A stretch of 64,000 nucleotides of DNA, from assembly GCA_964415365.1 (NCBI GenBank), contig CAYPYW010000002.1, forward strand, positions 41,325-105,324, given 5' to 3'. The notes below the pieces were generated by a model. It made no database searches and was not told the DNA's origin. It was given only the letters and a program-made list of their open reading frames with translations. This document shows, in pieces, positions 1-9,491 of this stretch (the stretch's first letter is position 1; every line of letters begins with the position of its first letter). The stretch comes from Hydromicrobium sp964415365. Lineage in GTDB: Bacteria > Actinomycetota > Humimicrobiia > Humimicrobiales > Humimicrobiaceae. The position numbers and the translations under genes were made by a program.

Positions 1-1
1 A

Positions 2-382
2 ATCCGCCAGAAAATAATGCCTATCGCACTCAAATATCCGTTAAAAGAAATTATTGATGCTGTAAAATTTTATATTGAAAAAACCAACAGAAGAGTTATG
101 TTCGAGTATATCATGATTAAAGACTTGAACGATTCGGATATTCTTGCCGGACAGCTTGTAAAACTACTCCACGGTCTTCTATGCTTTGTAAACTTAATTC
201 CTTATAACGGGGAAGATTATAATCTCAGACCCACACCCCGAAAAAGAATAAATAAATTCAGAAGTATTCTTGAGAATGGCGGTATAACTATAACAGAGCG
301 ATTTCGATTCGGGGAAGATATAAACGCAGCATGTGGACAATTAGCCTACAGAAAAATTTTTAAAGTGAAAAAAGAAACCTGA
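2..382 (+). CDS. rlmN: 23S rRNA (adenine2503-C2) methyltransferase RlmN, C-terminal part
   Basis: Radical-SAM rRNA methyltransferase that methylates A2503 of 23S rRNA (and often A37 of tRNAs). The frame is already open at the window edge, so only about the last 126 residues are visible and the radical-SAM CxxxCxxC cluster lies outside. Visible family hallmarks are the MPIALKYPL segment, a long GLLCFVNLIPYN strand and the C-terminal GEDINAACGQL motif, whose Cys is the second catalytic cysteine of RlmN. The 3' end looks normal. Family assignment is firm; function follows from the family. Confidence 0.92.
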   Translation: MRQKIMPIALKYPLKEIIDAVKFYIEKTNRRVMFEYIMIKDLNDSDILAGQLVKLLHGLLCFVNLIPYNGEDYNLRPTPRKRINKFRSILENGGITITERFRFGEDINAACGQLAYRKIFKVKKET

Positions 383-476
383 ATATTTGACTATAATCTA
401 TAAATATTACATTATATTGCATATCATTTAATAATATCAAAGTATAGTGTCATTGCCTGAATATAAGGGGGACAGT

Positions 477-1343
477 ATGTCTGACTATGCCATTATCGCC
501 GAGAATCTGACTTACTATTATGGCGATTTGATTGCTGTAAATCATATTAGCTTCAAAGTGGCCAGAGGGGAAATTCTGGGTTTTCTTGGCCCCAATGGCG
601 CCGGTAAAACGACTACGATTAATATACTAACGGGGCAGATGAAACCCAAAAGCGGACGAGCTATTTTACTTGATATAGATGTTGCTGAAGATGTTAAAAA
701 AATAAAAGGAGATATTGGTGTCTGTTTCGAAACTACTAATCTGTATGAGCAAATGACAGCTATTGAAAATCTAAACCTCTTTGCACGTCTCTTTGGCATC
801 AAGTCTTTTGATGCCAATACATTGTTAAATCGTGTCGGTCTTGAGGGACGAGGAAGAGATCGGGTTGAGACTTATTCAAAAGGAATGAAACAGCGCCTCA
901 TGATAGCAAGATCGATAGTGAATCAGCCTAAAATTCTATTTCTTGATGAACCCACAGCGGGACTTGACCCGACCTCATCCAAAGCTATCCATAATATTAT
1001 TGCGCAGGAGAGAAACCGGGGGGCCACCGTGTTTCTTACTACCCATGATATGGTGGAAGCCGATAAACTTTCCGACCGGGTTGCTTTCATGAACCAGGGC
1101 AGAATCGTGGCTCTGGACACACCACTTAATCTTAAACAGCGATATGGTAAACGTGCTCTTAGAGCAAAGGTAATTACACCAGGCGGTAAATTTGAAGATC
1201 GTGAGATTGCACTCGACACAACTAATACACCAGACAGTGTTAAAGAACTTCTTTCTAATGAAAAAGTTATCACTATTCACAGCAGGGAAGCCACCCTCGA
1301 AGATATATTCATTAAGATTACAGGACGGGGTCTTGTAGAGTGA
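477..1343 (+). CDS. ABC-2 type exporter, ATP-binding subunit
   Basis: Cytoplasmic ATPase of a three-gene ABC-2 exporter. It has Walker A GPNGAGKTT, an ABC signature in the form YSKGMKQR, Walker B ILFLDEPTAGLD and the H-loop LTTHDM, followed by the C-terminal extension typical of drug, lipid or Na+ exporters. A GTG 30 bases upstream is in frame, but the ATG at 477 is preceded at good spacing by a purine-rich AAGGGGG, so 477 is chosen (288 aa). The next gene overlaps its stop by 4 bases, indicating translational coupling. The substrate cannot be deduced. Confidence 0.92.
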   Translation: MSDYAIIAENLTYYYGDLIAVNHISFKVARGEILGFLGPNGAGKTTTINILTGQMKPKSGRAILLDIDVAEDVKKIKGDIGVCFETTNLYEQMTAIENLNLFARLFGIKSFDANTLLNRVGLEGRGRDRVETYSKGMKQRLMIARSIVNQPKILFLDEPTAGLDPTSSKAIHNIIAQERNRGATVFLTTHDMVEADKLSDRVAFMNQGRIVALDTPLNLKQRYGKRALRAKVITPGGKFEDREIALDTTNTPDSVKELLSNEKVITIHSREATLEDIFIKITGRGLVE

Positions 1344-2395
1344 AAATACGCTTAATAAGTATTTTGATCCATAAAGACTTATCTCTTTTTTTCAGGAAAA
1401 GAGCAATCCTAATATTAACTTTTGCCGGTTTTATTTTTTACCTGATTATCTATTTTGTTATGCCAGGTTCAGTCGATGAAAACCTAAAAATCGGGTTATA
1501 TTCTCCGGTATCACTCCCTATTTTTACACAGATAGAGGAAGAGGGTCTGGAAATCTCATATGTAGAATCTGAGGAGCTACTAAAAGAAGCAGTGCTTGAT
1601 GGTAGTTATGTGGTAGGTATATCAATCCCGGCAGATGCAGCAGAAAAGTTTAACTCAAAACAAAAACCTAGTGTAAGTCTGTATTTTACTCCGGATACCC
1701 CACAAGAAGTAAAAGATGCTATGGAAATTGTAGTCAGAGAACTTGCCTTTATACAGACCGGTCAACCTCTGACTTTTGATATATCAGAGGAAATACTGGG
1801 GCAGGATTTGACCGGTACACCGATACCTCCGCAAGACCGGCTTCGTCCGCTGCTGGCCATCTTTATTCTGATGATGGAAATTCTCAGTCTCTCCAACCTT
1901 ATAAGTGAAGAGATAGAACGGCGCACTGCCCGGGCTCTACTGGTCACCCCGGCAACAGTCACCGATATCTTTATAGCTAAAAGTATCTTTGGGATAGGTC
2001 TGGCATTTGTTCAGGCTGTACTGATCATGATTATTGTTGGCGGTATGAATATTCAGCCACTGATTATTTTAATTTCCCTATTATTGGGAGCAGCACTTGC
2101 TACAGGAATCAGCTTTTTCATATCAGCCAGGGCAAAGGATTTTATGTCAGTGTTAGCCTGGAGTTTTCCTATTCTTATTATCCTTATAATTCCGTCGTTC
2201 ACAGTAATGTTTCCGGGTGCAGTCACCGGCTGGATTAAAATTATTCCCTCCTACTACCTGGTCGATACAGTACACCGTGCAGCGAACTTTGGATCCGGCT
2301 GGGGAGATGTCTGGGTTAATCTTTTAATTCTCTTTGGTTTTACATCGGTTATTTTCTGGGCTGGTATTTACACATTAAGGAGGAAATTTCAATGA
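1340..2395 (+). CDS. ABC-2 type exporter permease, first subunit
   Basis: Integral membrane subunit (351 aa) starting with GTG inside the end of the ATPase gene. Topology is typical of ABC-2 permeases with a large extracytoplasmic domain: one N-terminal membrane segment (about residues 22-42), a soluble region of about 130 residues, then five or six hydrophobic segments in the C-terminal half. A cytoplasmic EEIERRTARALLVTP segment before the membrane block is characteristic of this permease class. It overlaps the next gene by 4 bases and probably pairs with it as a heterodimer. Confidence 0.88.
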   Translation: MKIRLISILIHKDLSLFFRKRAILILTFAGFIFYLIIYFVMPGSVDENLKIGLYSPVSLPIFTQIEEEGLEISYVESEELLKEAVLDGSYVVGISIPADAAEKFNSKQKPSVSLYFTPDTPQEVKDAMEIVVRELAFIQTGQPLTFDISEEILGQDLTGTPIPPQDRLRPLLAIFILMMEILSLSNLISEEIERRTARALLVTPATVTDIFIAKSIFGIGLAFVQAVLIMIIVGGMNIQPLIILISLLLGAALATGISFFISARAKDFMSVLAWSFPILIILIIPSFTVMFPGAVTGWIKIIPSYYLVDTVHRAANFGSGWGDVWVNLLILFGFTSVIFWAGIYTLRRKFQ

Positions 2396-3456
2396 GCATC
2401 AGACGTATGGGTGTGTTATTGAGTAAAGAATTTCTCTATGGTTCCAAAAGTTACATATTAATTTTTTCTATAGTAGGACCAATTATCATTTCAATTATTG
2501 TTTCACTCATATTTGGAACCTGGCTTGCCGAGAAACCGAGACTTGGTATTCTGGATGAGGACGGATCTCAACTGGCCTCGATGCTTAATGATACTAATTC
2601 AATAGACAATATTGAATACAATAATATTACTGAAATAAAAAAGGCAGTCGAAACAGGCACTGTTGATATAGGAATTATTATACCCTCAGGTTTTGACAAC
2701 TCCGTTATAAAGGGTGAGAAAACAGAAATCAAAGCTTTTATTTGGGGAGAAAGTACAGCAGAAAATCGAAGCATAATAGCAGCGATAATAGCAAATACCG
2801 TAAGAGAACTGACCGGTCAGGAAGCTCCTATCGAAATAAAAACAATCACTCTGGGTGATAAAGTAAGCATTCCATGGGATGATCGGCTGTTTCCTTTTAT
2901 AGTGCTCATGGCAGTATTTCTGGGCGGTCTTATGCTACCATCGACCTCGATAGCCATGGAAAAAGAGAAGAGAACAATAAGGGCATTAATGGTAACCCCG
3001 GTATCAATTGAAGATATTTTTTTTGCCAAAGGAATATTTGGTTTTATTTTAAGCTTCTTTATGGGTATCCTGATTCTGGTATTAAACAAGGCTTTTGGTG
3101 CTGAACCTATGCTCCTGACAGTAGTGCTGGCACTTGGTGCTATAATGGCAGCTGAACTCGGGACATTACTAGGAGTCTATGTAAAGGATTTTGCTACTAT
3201 ATTTACTATCTGGAAATCTGCCGGAATTATACTTTTCGCCCCTGCAATCATTTATATGTTCCCCAGCATTCCAGAGTGGATCGGTAGAATATTTCCAACC
3301 TACTATATTATCCAGCCTATTGTTGAATTAAGCCAGAAAGGCGGAGGCTGGACTAATATTGCAACAAACACTCTCATTCTGATTGCAATGGATATAGCTC
3401 TTATTTTTATCTTATTTCTCACCTTAAGAAGAAAGCAGCACGCCGCAGCTGGTTAA
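2392..3456 (+). CDS. ABC-2 type exporter permease, second subunit
   Basis: Second permease (354 aa), start overlapping the previous stop (ATGA). It has the same architecture as its neighbour: an N-terminal membrane segment, an extracytoplasmic domain, and a cytoplasmic MEKEKRTIRALMVTPVS motif followed by a C-terminal membrane block. The two permeases look like diverged duplicates, so a heterodimeric export channel is likely. The gene ends convergently with the pot operon, about 55 bases from the end of potA. Confidence 0.88.
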   Translation: MSIRRMGVLLSKEFLYGSKSYILIFSIVGPIIISIIVSLIFGTWLAEKPRLGILDEDGSQLASMLNDTNSIDNIEYNNITEIKKAVETGTVDIGIIIPSGFDNSVIKGEKTEIKAFIWGESTAENRSIIAAIIANTVRELTGQEAPIEIKTITLGDKVSIPWDDRLFPFIVLMAVFLGGLMLPSTSIAMEKEKRTIRALMVTPVSIEDIFFAKGIFGFILSFFMGILILVLNKAFGAEPMLLTVVLALGAIMAAELGTLLGVYVKDFATIFTIWKSAGIILFAPAIIYMFPSIPEWIGRIFPTYYIIQPIVELSQKGGGWTNIATNTLILIAMDIALIFILFLTLRRKQHAAAG

Positions 3457-3512
3457 TAATATAATGCAAAATATTAATAATAATCGTAGAAACAGTCTCA
3501 AATTAGAGAAAT

Positions 3513-4649
3513 TTAATACTCCAGAAGTATTCCATCAGTATAATCCCAATAGAATAAAAGGTCATCGTTCTCTTTGAAGTCAGGGAAACTGCCATCATTT
3601 TTTATTTCAATTCTTATCTCCCCCAGATCATCCGAAACTACCCCAAGCCTTATGTCTGGCCCTTCAAATATGATCGACTTCACCTTTCCACTGAAAAAGT
3701 TCTTATTTTCCTGCGGCTCTCTGTCTATCTTTATCTTTTCAGGTCTTATAAAAAACACAGGGGGGGTTATCTCACTTTTAAACTTATAACTTTTAAATCC
3801 AGGTGATTTTTTTATACCTGGAATGCCTTCACAGACCTTTTTAAAATCGTCACTCAGAAATATCCTCCCCCCACTTTTGGTCTCGAGCATAAACATATGA
3901 TTATCTTTTCCTATAGAAGATACAGGAATGAAATTACCCGCTCCAATAAAATCAGCAGCAAATATGCTCCCTGGGCAATTATAAATAGAGTCAGGAGTTC
4001 CTATCTGGATTATGTTGCCTTCATTCATAACTGCTATATTATCTGACATAGTAAGAGCTTCACCCTGGTCATGAGTTACGTACAGAAAAGTAGTCCCAAT
4101 TCTTCTTTGAATTTCCTTTAGTTCTCCCTCCATAGAAACTCTTAATTTTTTATCCAGCGAAGCCAGAGGCTCATCCAGAAGAAGTATTTTGGGCTTTACT
4201 ATCAAAGACCTTGCCAGAGCCACCCTTTGCTGCTGGCCACCAGAAAGTTCGGAGATCCTTCTTGCCTCAAATCCTTTAAGGTTCACTATCTCCAGCATGC
4301 TATCCAATTCCTCTTTTATTCTATAGGAGGGAAGTCTTCTTTTCTTAAGTCCATAGATGATATTTTCCCGGACGTCCATATGAGAAAATAGAGCAAGATT
4401 CTGAAAAACCATCGCAGTATCTCTCCGGTTGGGAGGAATACCTTTCATATCCCTGCCGTCGATTACAACTGTTCCTTCATCCTGCTCTATAAATCCTCCC
4501 AGGATTCTCAAAATTGTGGTTTTACCGCATCCTGAAGGACCGAGAAGAGAAAAGAATTCCCCTTCCCTGACCTCAAAGCTAACCTTATCGACAGCCAGAA
4601 TATTACCATAGCTTTTTGATATTTCTTCTACACGGACAATATGATTCAT
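3513..4649 (-). CDS. potA: Spermidine/putrescine ABC importer ATPase PotA
   Basis: Cytoplasmic ATPase (378 aa) energising polyamine uptake. It has Walker A GPSGCGKTT, signature LSGGQQQR, Walker B ILLLDEPLASLD and H-loop VTHDQGEA. The C-terminal region of about 140 residues corresponds to the TOBE-type regulatory domain of PotA/MalK-class ATPases. It is the last gene of potB-potC-potD-potA; potA commonly comes first in other bacteria. Only about 20 bases separate it from potD. Polyamine specificity is inferred from the operon partners. Confidence 0.9.
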   Translation of the reverse strand: MNHIVRVEEISKSYGNILAVDKVSFEVREGEFFSLLGPSGCGKTTILRILGGFIEQDEGTVVIDGRDMKGIPPNRRDTAMVFQNLALFSHMDVRENIIYGLKKRRLPSYRIKEELDSMLEIVNLKGFEARRISELSGGQQQRVALARSLIVKPKILLLDEPLASLDKKLRVSMEGELKEIQRRIGTTFLYVTHDQGEALTMSDNIAVMNEGNIIQIGTPDSIYNCPGSIFAADFIGAGNFIPVSSIGKDNHMFMLETKSGGRIFLSDDFKKVCEGIPGIKKSPGFKSYKFKSEITPPVFFIRPEKIKIDREPQENKNFFSGKVKSIIFEGPDIRLGVVSDDLGEIRIEIKNDGSFPDFKENDDLLFYWDYTDGILLEY

Positions 4650-4670
4650 CAGATTTAAAAATATTTCTAT

Positions 4671-5759
4671 TTAATCTATAGTTGAAAGCTCTTCCCAGAA
4701 ACTATTGTAAGCTGATATTACTTCCTCAGGAAAATTCAATTGCCACACCAGCTTAGCAAGCTCTTCATCTGTGAATACATAAAGGTTCTTATCTATCCCC
4801 TCTGCCAGATCAATTGAACCTCTTACCGTAGTGGTATAACCGCCTTCACTCACTACTATAGCCGCGATGTCGGTTCTCAACATAAAATCAATAAATTTAT
4901 GCGCCCCTTCGAAATTTACTGCACTGGCCGGGATCATAAAAGTATCCGTCCATCCAAAACCACCGGTCGAAGGAAGTACATACTTGAATTTCGGATCTGA
5001 GGACTCAAGATTTCTGCCTCCACCATCCCAGATATGACTAATCCAGACTTCTTCATTGCTTAAGAGATCCAGGATCTCAGCACCGGTATCGTAAAACTTG
5101 AGTACATTATTTTTTAATTCAATGGCCTTGCTTCTTATGCTTTCAAGTGTTGCCTGGGTATCGGTAAGCAGATTAGCCCTGGGTATTCCCATAAGGTCCA
5201 GGCATATCATCAGAGACTCTGCCGAATTTCTGGAAGATACCCTATCTTTCAGGGCAGGATCAAATAATATATCCCAGCCAATTCCGTCCAGCGAACCAGC
5301 ATACTTTGCAGTGTTTACCACAATACCGCTTGTTCCAAACACATAGGCAATAACATATGTATCTCCGGATCCCATCTGCTGTCCGTCCCACATACTCCAA
5401 TCCTTGCCTTTAAAGGATTCGGCCACATTTGCATAATTAGGAATCTTATCCAGATTGAGAGGCTGCGCCAGATTTTCGGTATAGAACCGGTTTACCTGGT
5501 TTTGTGTGGGCATGATGACATCTGCCTGGCCTCCACCTCTGAGCATGGTAAACATCTCATCATTTCCGGTTATAAGATTGATATTTAAATTTATTCCGCT
5601 CTCTTGTTCAAACATATCCGCCACACTATCCGGCAAATACCCTTCCCAGACATAGATCGTCAATTCCTGTGGTACCTGTGTCTTTTTACAGGCCGGAATA
5701 AACAGAGTAAGTAAAAGAGCAATTACCAGTGAAAACATAATAAGTTTCTTGAATTTCAT
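4671..5759 (-). CDS. potD: Polyamine-binding lipoprotein PotD
   Basis: Substrate-binding component (362 aa) of the polyamine importer. The start at 5759 (MKFKKLIM) is chosen because a GGGAGGA ribosome-binding site sits directly upstream and covers the alternative ATG at 5774. A lipoprotein signal peptide ends in FIPAC, so it should be lipid-anchored on the outer face of the membrane. The mature part begins ELTIYVWEGYLPDSV, the usual opening of PotD/PotF proteins (periplasmic binding fold, type 2). Binding preference between spermidine and putrescine cannot be read with confidence. Confidence 0.9.
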   Translation of the reverse strand: MKFKKLIMFSLVIALLLTLFIPACKKTQVPQELTIYVWEGYLPDSVADMFEQESGINLNINLITGNDEMFTMLRGGGQADVIMPTQNQVNRFYTENLAQPLNLDKIPNYANVAESFKGKDWSMWDGQQMGSGDTYVIAYVFGTSGIVVNTAKYAGSLDGIGWDILFDPALKDRVSSRNSAESLMICLDLMGIPRANLLTDTQATLESIRSKAIELKNNVLKFYDTGAEILDLLSNEEVWISHIWDGGGRNLESSDPKFKYVLPSTGGFGWTDTFMIPASAVNFEGAHKFIDFMLRTDIAAIVVSEGGYTTTVRGSIDLAEGIDKNLYVFTDEELAKLVWQLNFPEEVISAYNSFWEELSTID

Positions 5760-5861
5760 AACATCCTCCCTCACATAATAAAATAATAAGTTTCCTTTAC
5801 CTAACTATTTTGACCATGTTTTTCATTATTATACCCCACCGGCGAATTTAAAATAAACTGC

Positions 5862-6662
5862 TTATCCTCTCTCTTTCATTAAAATTTTACTATATATCTT
5901 TCTACTGGCCAGAAGAATTGCAATCACACTTAAGGTAAATAAAGTAATAAGAACCGATATTACATTCACCTTTGGCGAAATACCAAATCTGAGTTGTGAA
6001 AATATATAGACCGGAAGAGTCATACTACCGCCAATCAGGAAATAAGTTACTATAAATTCATTCCAGCTAATCATAAAAGCAAATAACCATCCAGCTATTA
6101 TAGCTGGTACCAGGATGGGGAATATTATATCTTTAACACTTGAAAACCAGGTTGCCCCAAGATCAACCGACGCCTCCTGCAGAGTCAGGGACATTTCTTC
6201 AATTCTACCCATAAGTATTAAAAAAACATAACTCATGCTTATGGAAACATGAGAAACTATCACAATAGGAATCCCCAGAGGAATACTTATTGTTCTGAAA
6301 AATACCAGTGCAGATATACCGATAGTCAGACTGGGCATTAATACCGGAAGTATGAGCAGAGTTAGAAAAACACTGGTTCTTCTGACCAGCCCTTTTAATA
6401 GCCCTACAGATAAAAGAGTTGCCAGTATAGTGGAAATGGTAGCTGAGGACAGTGCAATAATAACGCTGTTTCTAATTGCCTCTTTAGCCAGCCGGTCACT
6501 GGCAAGTTCCGCGAACCATCTCCATGTAAAACCTTTCAGGGGAAAGCTATAACCCTCACCGCTGTTCCAGGCAAAGATAAAAATAAGTATGATAGGAACA
6601 AAAATATAAAGGAAAAAAAGTGCGGTATATATTATTAAAATGACAGACTTTTTATTTTTCAT
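5862..6662 (-). CDS. potC: Polyamine ABC importer permease PotC
   Basis: Six-segment inner-membrane permease (266 aa). The EAA loop, where the permease contacts PotA, reads EASVDLGATWFSSVKDIIFP at about residues 163-182. The N-terminal motif (F)PLKGFTWRWFAEL is typical of PotC. It follows potB by 11 bases and precedes potD by about 100 bases. That 100-base gap contains a TATAAT-like sequence, so a secondary promoter for potD is possible but unproven. Confidence 0.9.
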   Translation of the reverse strand: MKNKKSVILIIYTALFFLYIFVPIILIFIFAWNSGEGYSFPLKGFTWRWFAELASDRLAKEAIRNSVIIALSSATISTILATLLSVGLLKGLVRRTSVFLTLLILPVLMPSLTIGISALVFFRTISIPLGIPIVIVSHVSISMSYVFLILMGRIEEMSLTLQEASVDLGATWFSSVKDIIFPILVPAIIAGWLFAFMISWNEFIVTYFLIGGSMTLPVYIFSQLRFGISPKVNVISVLITLFTLSVIAILLASRKIYSKILMKERG

Positions 6663-6673
6663 CTCTACTTAAT

Positions 6674-7561
6674 TTAAAGATTGCCTCTATTTTTATAAAT
6701 TGACTCCAGCCCAAATATCCTCGAATAAAATAACACCAGAACTATGGAGAGTATCGCCAGGGCAACAGTAAATGCAGAACCAAAGTTCCAGTCACCTACC
6801 CTGCTGAACTGATTTTCTATAATATTCCCGATCATTACCGAATTAGTTCCACCTAGTATTGCAGGTATGGCAAAAGAACCAAGGGCTGGTATGAAAACAA
6901 GTAGTGTACCTGCAAAAATTCCGGTAAGACTCAGCTTAAAAGTTACATCAAAAAAAGCCCTGACCCTTGATGCCCCCAGATCCAGAGATGCTTCTATAAG
7001 AGAATCATCAATTCTGAGCAGCGATGCATACAACGGCAAAACCATCATGGGGGTGTACATATATATAAGTCCAAGCAATACTGAAGTCTGACTGTATAAT
7101 ATTCTTACCGGTTCATCAATAACCTTTAGCCATAGCAAAAACTGATTCAGAATTCCATTTTCAGAAAGAATTAATTTCCAAGCAAAGGTTCTGATAAGGT
7201 AATTAATCCAGAAAGGTATCATGAGAACTACAATAAGTACTTTATCTAATCTGGTTCTTTTAGCCAGGAAATATGCGACCGGATAAGAAAATGCTATAGA
7301 AAATATGGTGGTAAGAAAACTGATTTTAAGTGACCTTAAGAGTATTATAAGGTAGTGTTTTTTTTGAAAGATAACCACAAAATTCTTAAAGGTAAATTCT
7401 AATGGTCCTCCTGAAAACAAGTTTTCAGTGGTCACAGCATAAATCAATATCACCGATAAAGGCAGGAGAAAAAAAACAATGAACCACAGAAATCCCGGAT
7501 AGATGAGATTTTTATTTTTACTTCTTATAATACTCATGAATTTAGATTTAACTACTACCAA
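6674..7561 (-). CDS. potB: Polyamine ABC importer permease PotB
   Basis: Permease (295 aa) and first gene of the pot operon. It has six predicted membrane segments and an EAA loop EASLDLGASRVRAFFDVTF. The start is uncertain: the longest frame begins with TTG at 7561, while the ATG at 7537 (MSIIRSKNK) would give a protein eight residues shorter. Neither has a strong ribosome-binding site. Together with PotC it forms the translocation pore. The region upstream (7562-7803) is shared with a divergent gene and should carry the operon promoter. Confidence 0.88.
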   Translation of the reverse strand: MVVVKSKFMSIIRSKNKNLIYPGFLWFIVFFLLPLSVILIYAVTTENLFSGGPLEFTFKNFVVIFQKKHYLIILLRSLKISFLTTIFSIAFSYPVAYFLAKRTRLDKVLIVVLMIPFWINYLIRTFAWKLILSENGILNQFLLWLKVIDEPVRILYSQTSVLLGLIYMYTPMMVLPLYASLLRIDDSLIEASLDLGASRVRAFFDVTFKLSLTGIFAGTLLVFIPALGSFAIPAILGGTNSVMIGNIIENQFSRVGDWNFGSAFTVALAILSIVLVLFYSRIFGLESIYKNRGNL

Positions 7562-7803
7562 AGTTTAAAGCATATTGTCCATATTAAATTTTATCAGATA
7601 TTATGGTTTCAAACTACAGATTTGATAAACAGCAGCCAGTTCAATTACTATCGGTATTTTACAGCTTCAATTCATAGTTATTATAGTTTTAGAGTATTTT
7701 TTAATCATCGGCAGTAGATACTGAAGAATATTTAACCTGATATTTCAATAATCCCCTCAGGAAATGCTATAATATAACTTTAAAAATTTGACCACAAAAA
7801 CTC

Positions 7804-8637
7804 ATGGGAAAATATATTGTAAAAGCTAATGGCACTAAAGAACCATACAACGAACAGAAAATAAGTTCCTCTTTCATAAAGGCAGGGGCTCCTCCCGATA
7901 TAGCTATAAAAGCTACTGGAATAATCAACAAAAAAGTAAAAGATGATATGAGTACCGATGAGATCTATCATGAAGCCCTGGGTCACCTGAGAGTAATAGA
8001 GCCCAGAACAGCTCTCAAATATTCCCTGAAAAGAGCTATCATGGATCTGGGACCGGAAGGGTTTGTTTTTGAAAAATATGTAGCAAGAATTTTAAAAGAA
8101 TATGGTTATACCACAGAAGTGGGACGAATAGTAAGTGGTTATTGTGTCGAACACGAAGTTGATGTCATCGCGAAAAAGGAAAACAGGATCTGCCTTGTCG
8201 AGTGTAAATACCATAACTCACCAGGAATAAAATCCGATATAAAAACTGCCCTTTATATCCACAGTAGATTTCTGGATATAGAGAAAGCCTACAGGGAGAA
8301 AGATAACAATGACCACACTTATTTTGAAGCCTGGCTGGTTACCAATACCAAGTGCACATCAGATTCTATAAAATATGCCAATTGTGTTAATTTAAAAATT
8401 CTAGCCTGGCAATACCCAAAAGTGGAAAATTTACAATACTTTATTGAAACAAAAAAACTTTACCCCATAAGCATTCTTTCTACAATAACTAGGAAACAGA
8501 AGGAAAAGTTATTTGATTCTGATATCATATTAATAAAGGAACTTGGTGGCTATAGGATGGACAATTTAACTAAATTGATATCTGTAAGCCAGCCACAGGC
8601 ATTAAAAATTCTAAATGAAATAAGTATTATACTGTAA
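7804..8637 (+). CDS. ATP-cone domain fused to Mrr-like PD-(D/E)xK nuclease domain
   Basis: 277 aa. The N-terminal ~85 residues match the ATP-cone nucleotide-binding domain known from ribonucleotide reductases and NrdR (start MGKYIVKANGTKEPYNEQKI, ending ALKYSLKRAI). A linker (FEKYVARILKEYGY) leads into a restriction-endonuclease-like core with HEVDVIAKKENRICLVECKYH, giving the D...ExK triad of Mrr-type PD-(D/E)xK nucleases. The C-terminal ~60 residues (from about ISILSTITRKQKEKL) resemble a small helical DNA-binding tail. Inferred role: a nuclease gated by nucleotide level; its biological target is unknown. It is a monocistronic gene between two unrelated transport operons. Confidence 0.75.
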   Translation: MGKYIVKANGTKEPYNEQKISSSFIKAGAPPDIAIKATGIINKKVKDDMSTDEIYHEALGHLRVIEPRTALKYSLKRAIMDLGPEGFVFEKYVARILKEYGYTTEVGRIVSGYCVEHEVDVIAKKENRICLVECKYHNSPGIKSDIKTALYIHSRFLDIEKAYREKDNNDHTYFEAWLVTNTKCTSDSIKYANCVNLKILAWQYPKVENLQYFIETKKLYPISILSTITRKQKEKLFDSDIILIKELGGYRMDNLTKLISVSQPQALKILNEISIIL

Positions 8638-8720
8638 AACGGCACCTGCCGGATCTAAAAAACACTGGAGTCCCAATATTCACTTCCATTCAAGCCTACC
8701 TATTGATAGCAAAACCCGAC

Positions 8721-9491
8721 TTAATCTTGCCTGTTGAACAAAATAGAACCCAATACACTCACTACTATAGTTACGGAAATCAATACCACGGCGTCCAGCC
8801 ACAGTGGATACAGTTGCAAAGCGGGATTATTTAGTATTACAGAGCGCATTGCATCAATTCCATAAGAAAGTGGATTAACTTTAGCGACTACATTCATCCA
8901 TCTCACTGTACTATTCAATGGAAATAGAGCACCGGAAAGAAAAAACATGGGCATAAGTAAAAAATTGGTGATCACCTGGAATGCCTGCATGGATTTTATT
9001 ATGGAGGCCAATATAATTCCCATAGCAGAGATGGTCATGGCAACCAGGAACATAATAGCCAATACTTTAAAGAATATTACAAAAGTAATAGGTATCGCTA
9101 GCAGAGGACTGAAAAGCAATATTATTGTGCCCTGGAACATGGCAATGGTGGAACCACCGAGTAGTTTTCCAACAACTATAGAAGTCCTTGAAATAGGTGC
9201 AACCAGGATTTCTCTAAGAAAACCGAACTCACGGTCCCAGACTATCGACATAGCACTAAAAAAAGAAGTAAAAAGAACAGTCATACCCACAATTCCAGGA
9301 AACATAAAATCAAGAAATTCCTTACCGCCTCCACCTCCAAAAGTACTAAAGGAACTTGCAATCCCGGTACCCAGAACAAATAGAAAAAGGATGGGCTGTG
9401 CAAACGAACCTATTATTCTTGGTTTGTCCCTATAATATCTCTTAATATCTCTCAACCATACCGTATATACACCAGTTAATTCCTTTTTCAA
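8721..9491 (-). CDS. ABC-2 type transporter permease, DrrB/NodJ-like
   Basis: Membrane subunit (256 aa) with six hydrophobic segments and the ABC-2 permease landmark SIVWDREFGFLREILVAPISR at about residues 64-84. A glycine run (GGGGGKEFLDF) precedes the first large extracytoplasmic loop. Its start overlaps the ATPase gene stop by 4 bases. DrrB/NodJ-like permeases export drugs, polyketides or glycolipids; the substrate here is unknown. Confidence 0.87.
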   Translation of the reverse strand: MKKELTGVYTVWLRDIKRYYRDKPRIIGSFAQPILFLFVLGTGIASSFSTFGGGGGKEFLDFMFPGIVGMTVLFTSFFSAMSIVWDREFGFLREILVAPISRTSIVVGKLLGGSTIAMFQGTIILLFSPLLAIPITFVIFFKVLAIMFLVAMTISAMGIILASIIKSMQAFQVITNFLLMPMFFLSGALFPLNSTVRWMNVVAKVNPLSYGIDAMRSVILNNPALQLYPLWLDAVVLISVTIVVSVLGSILFNRQD

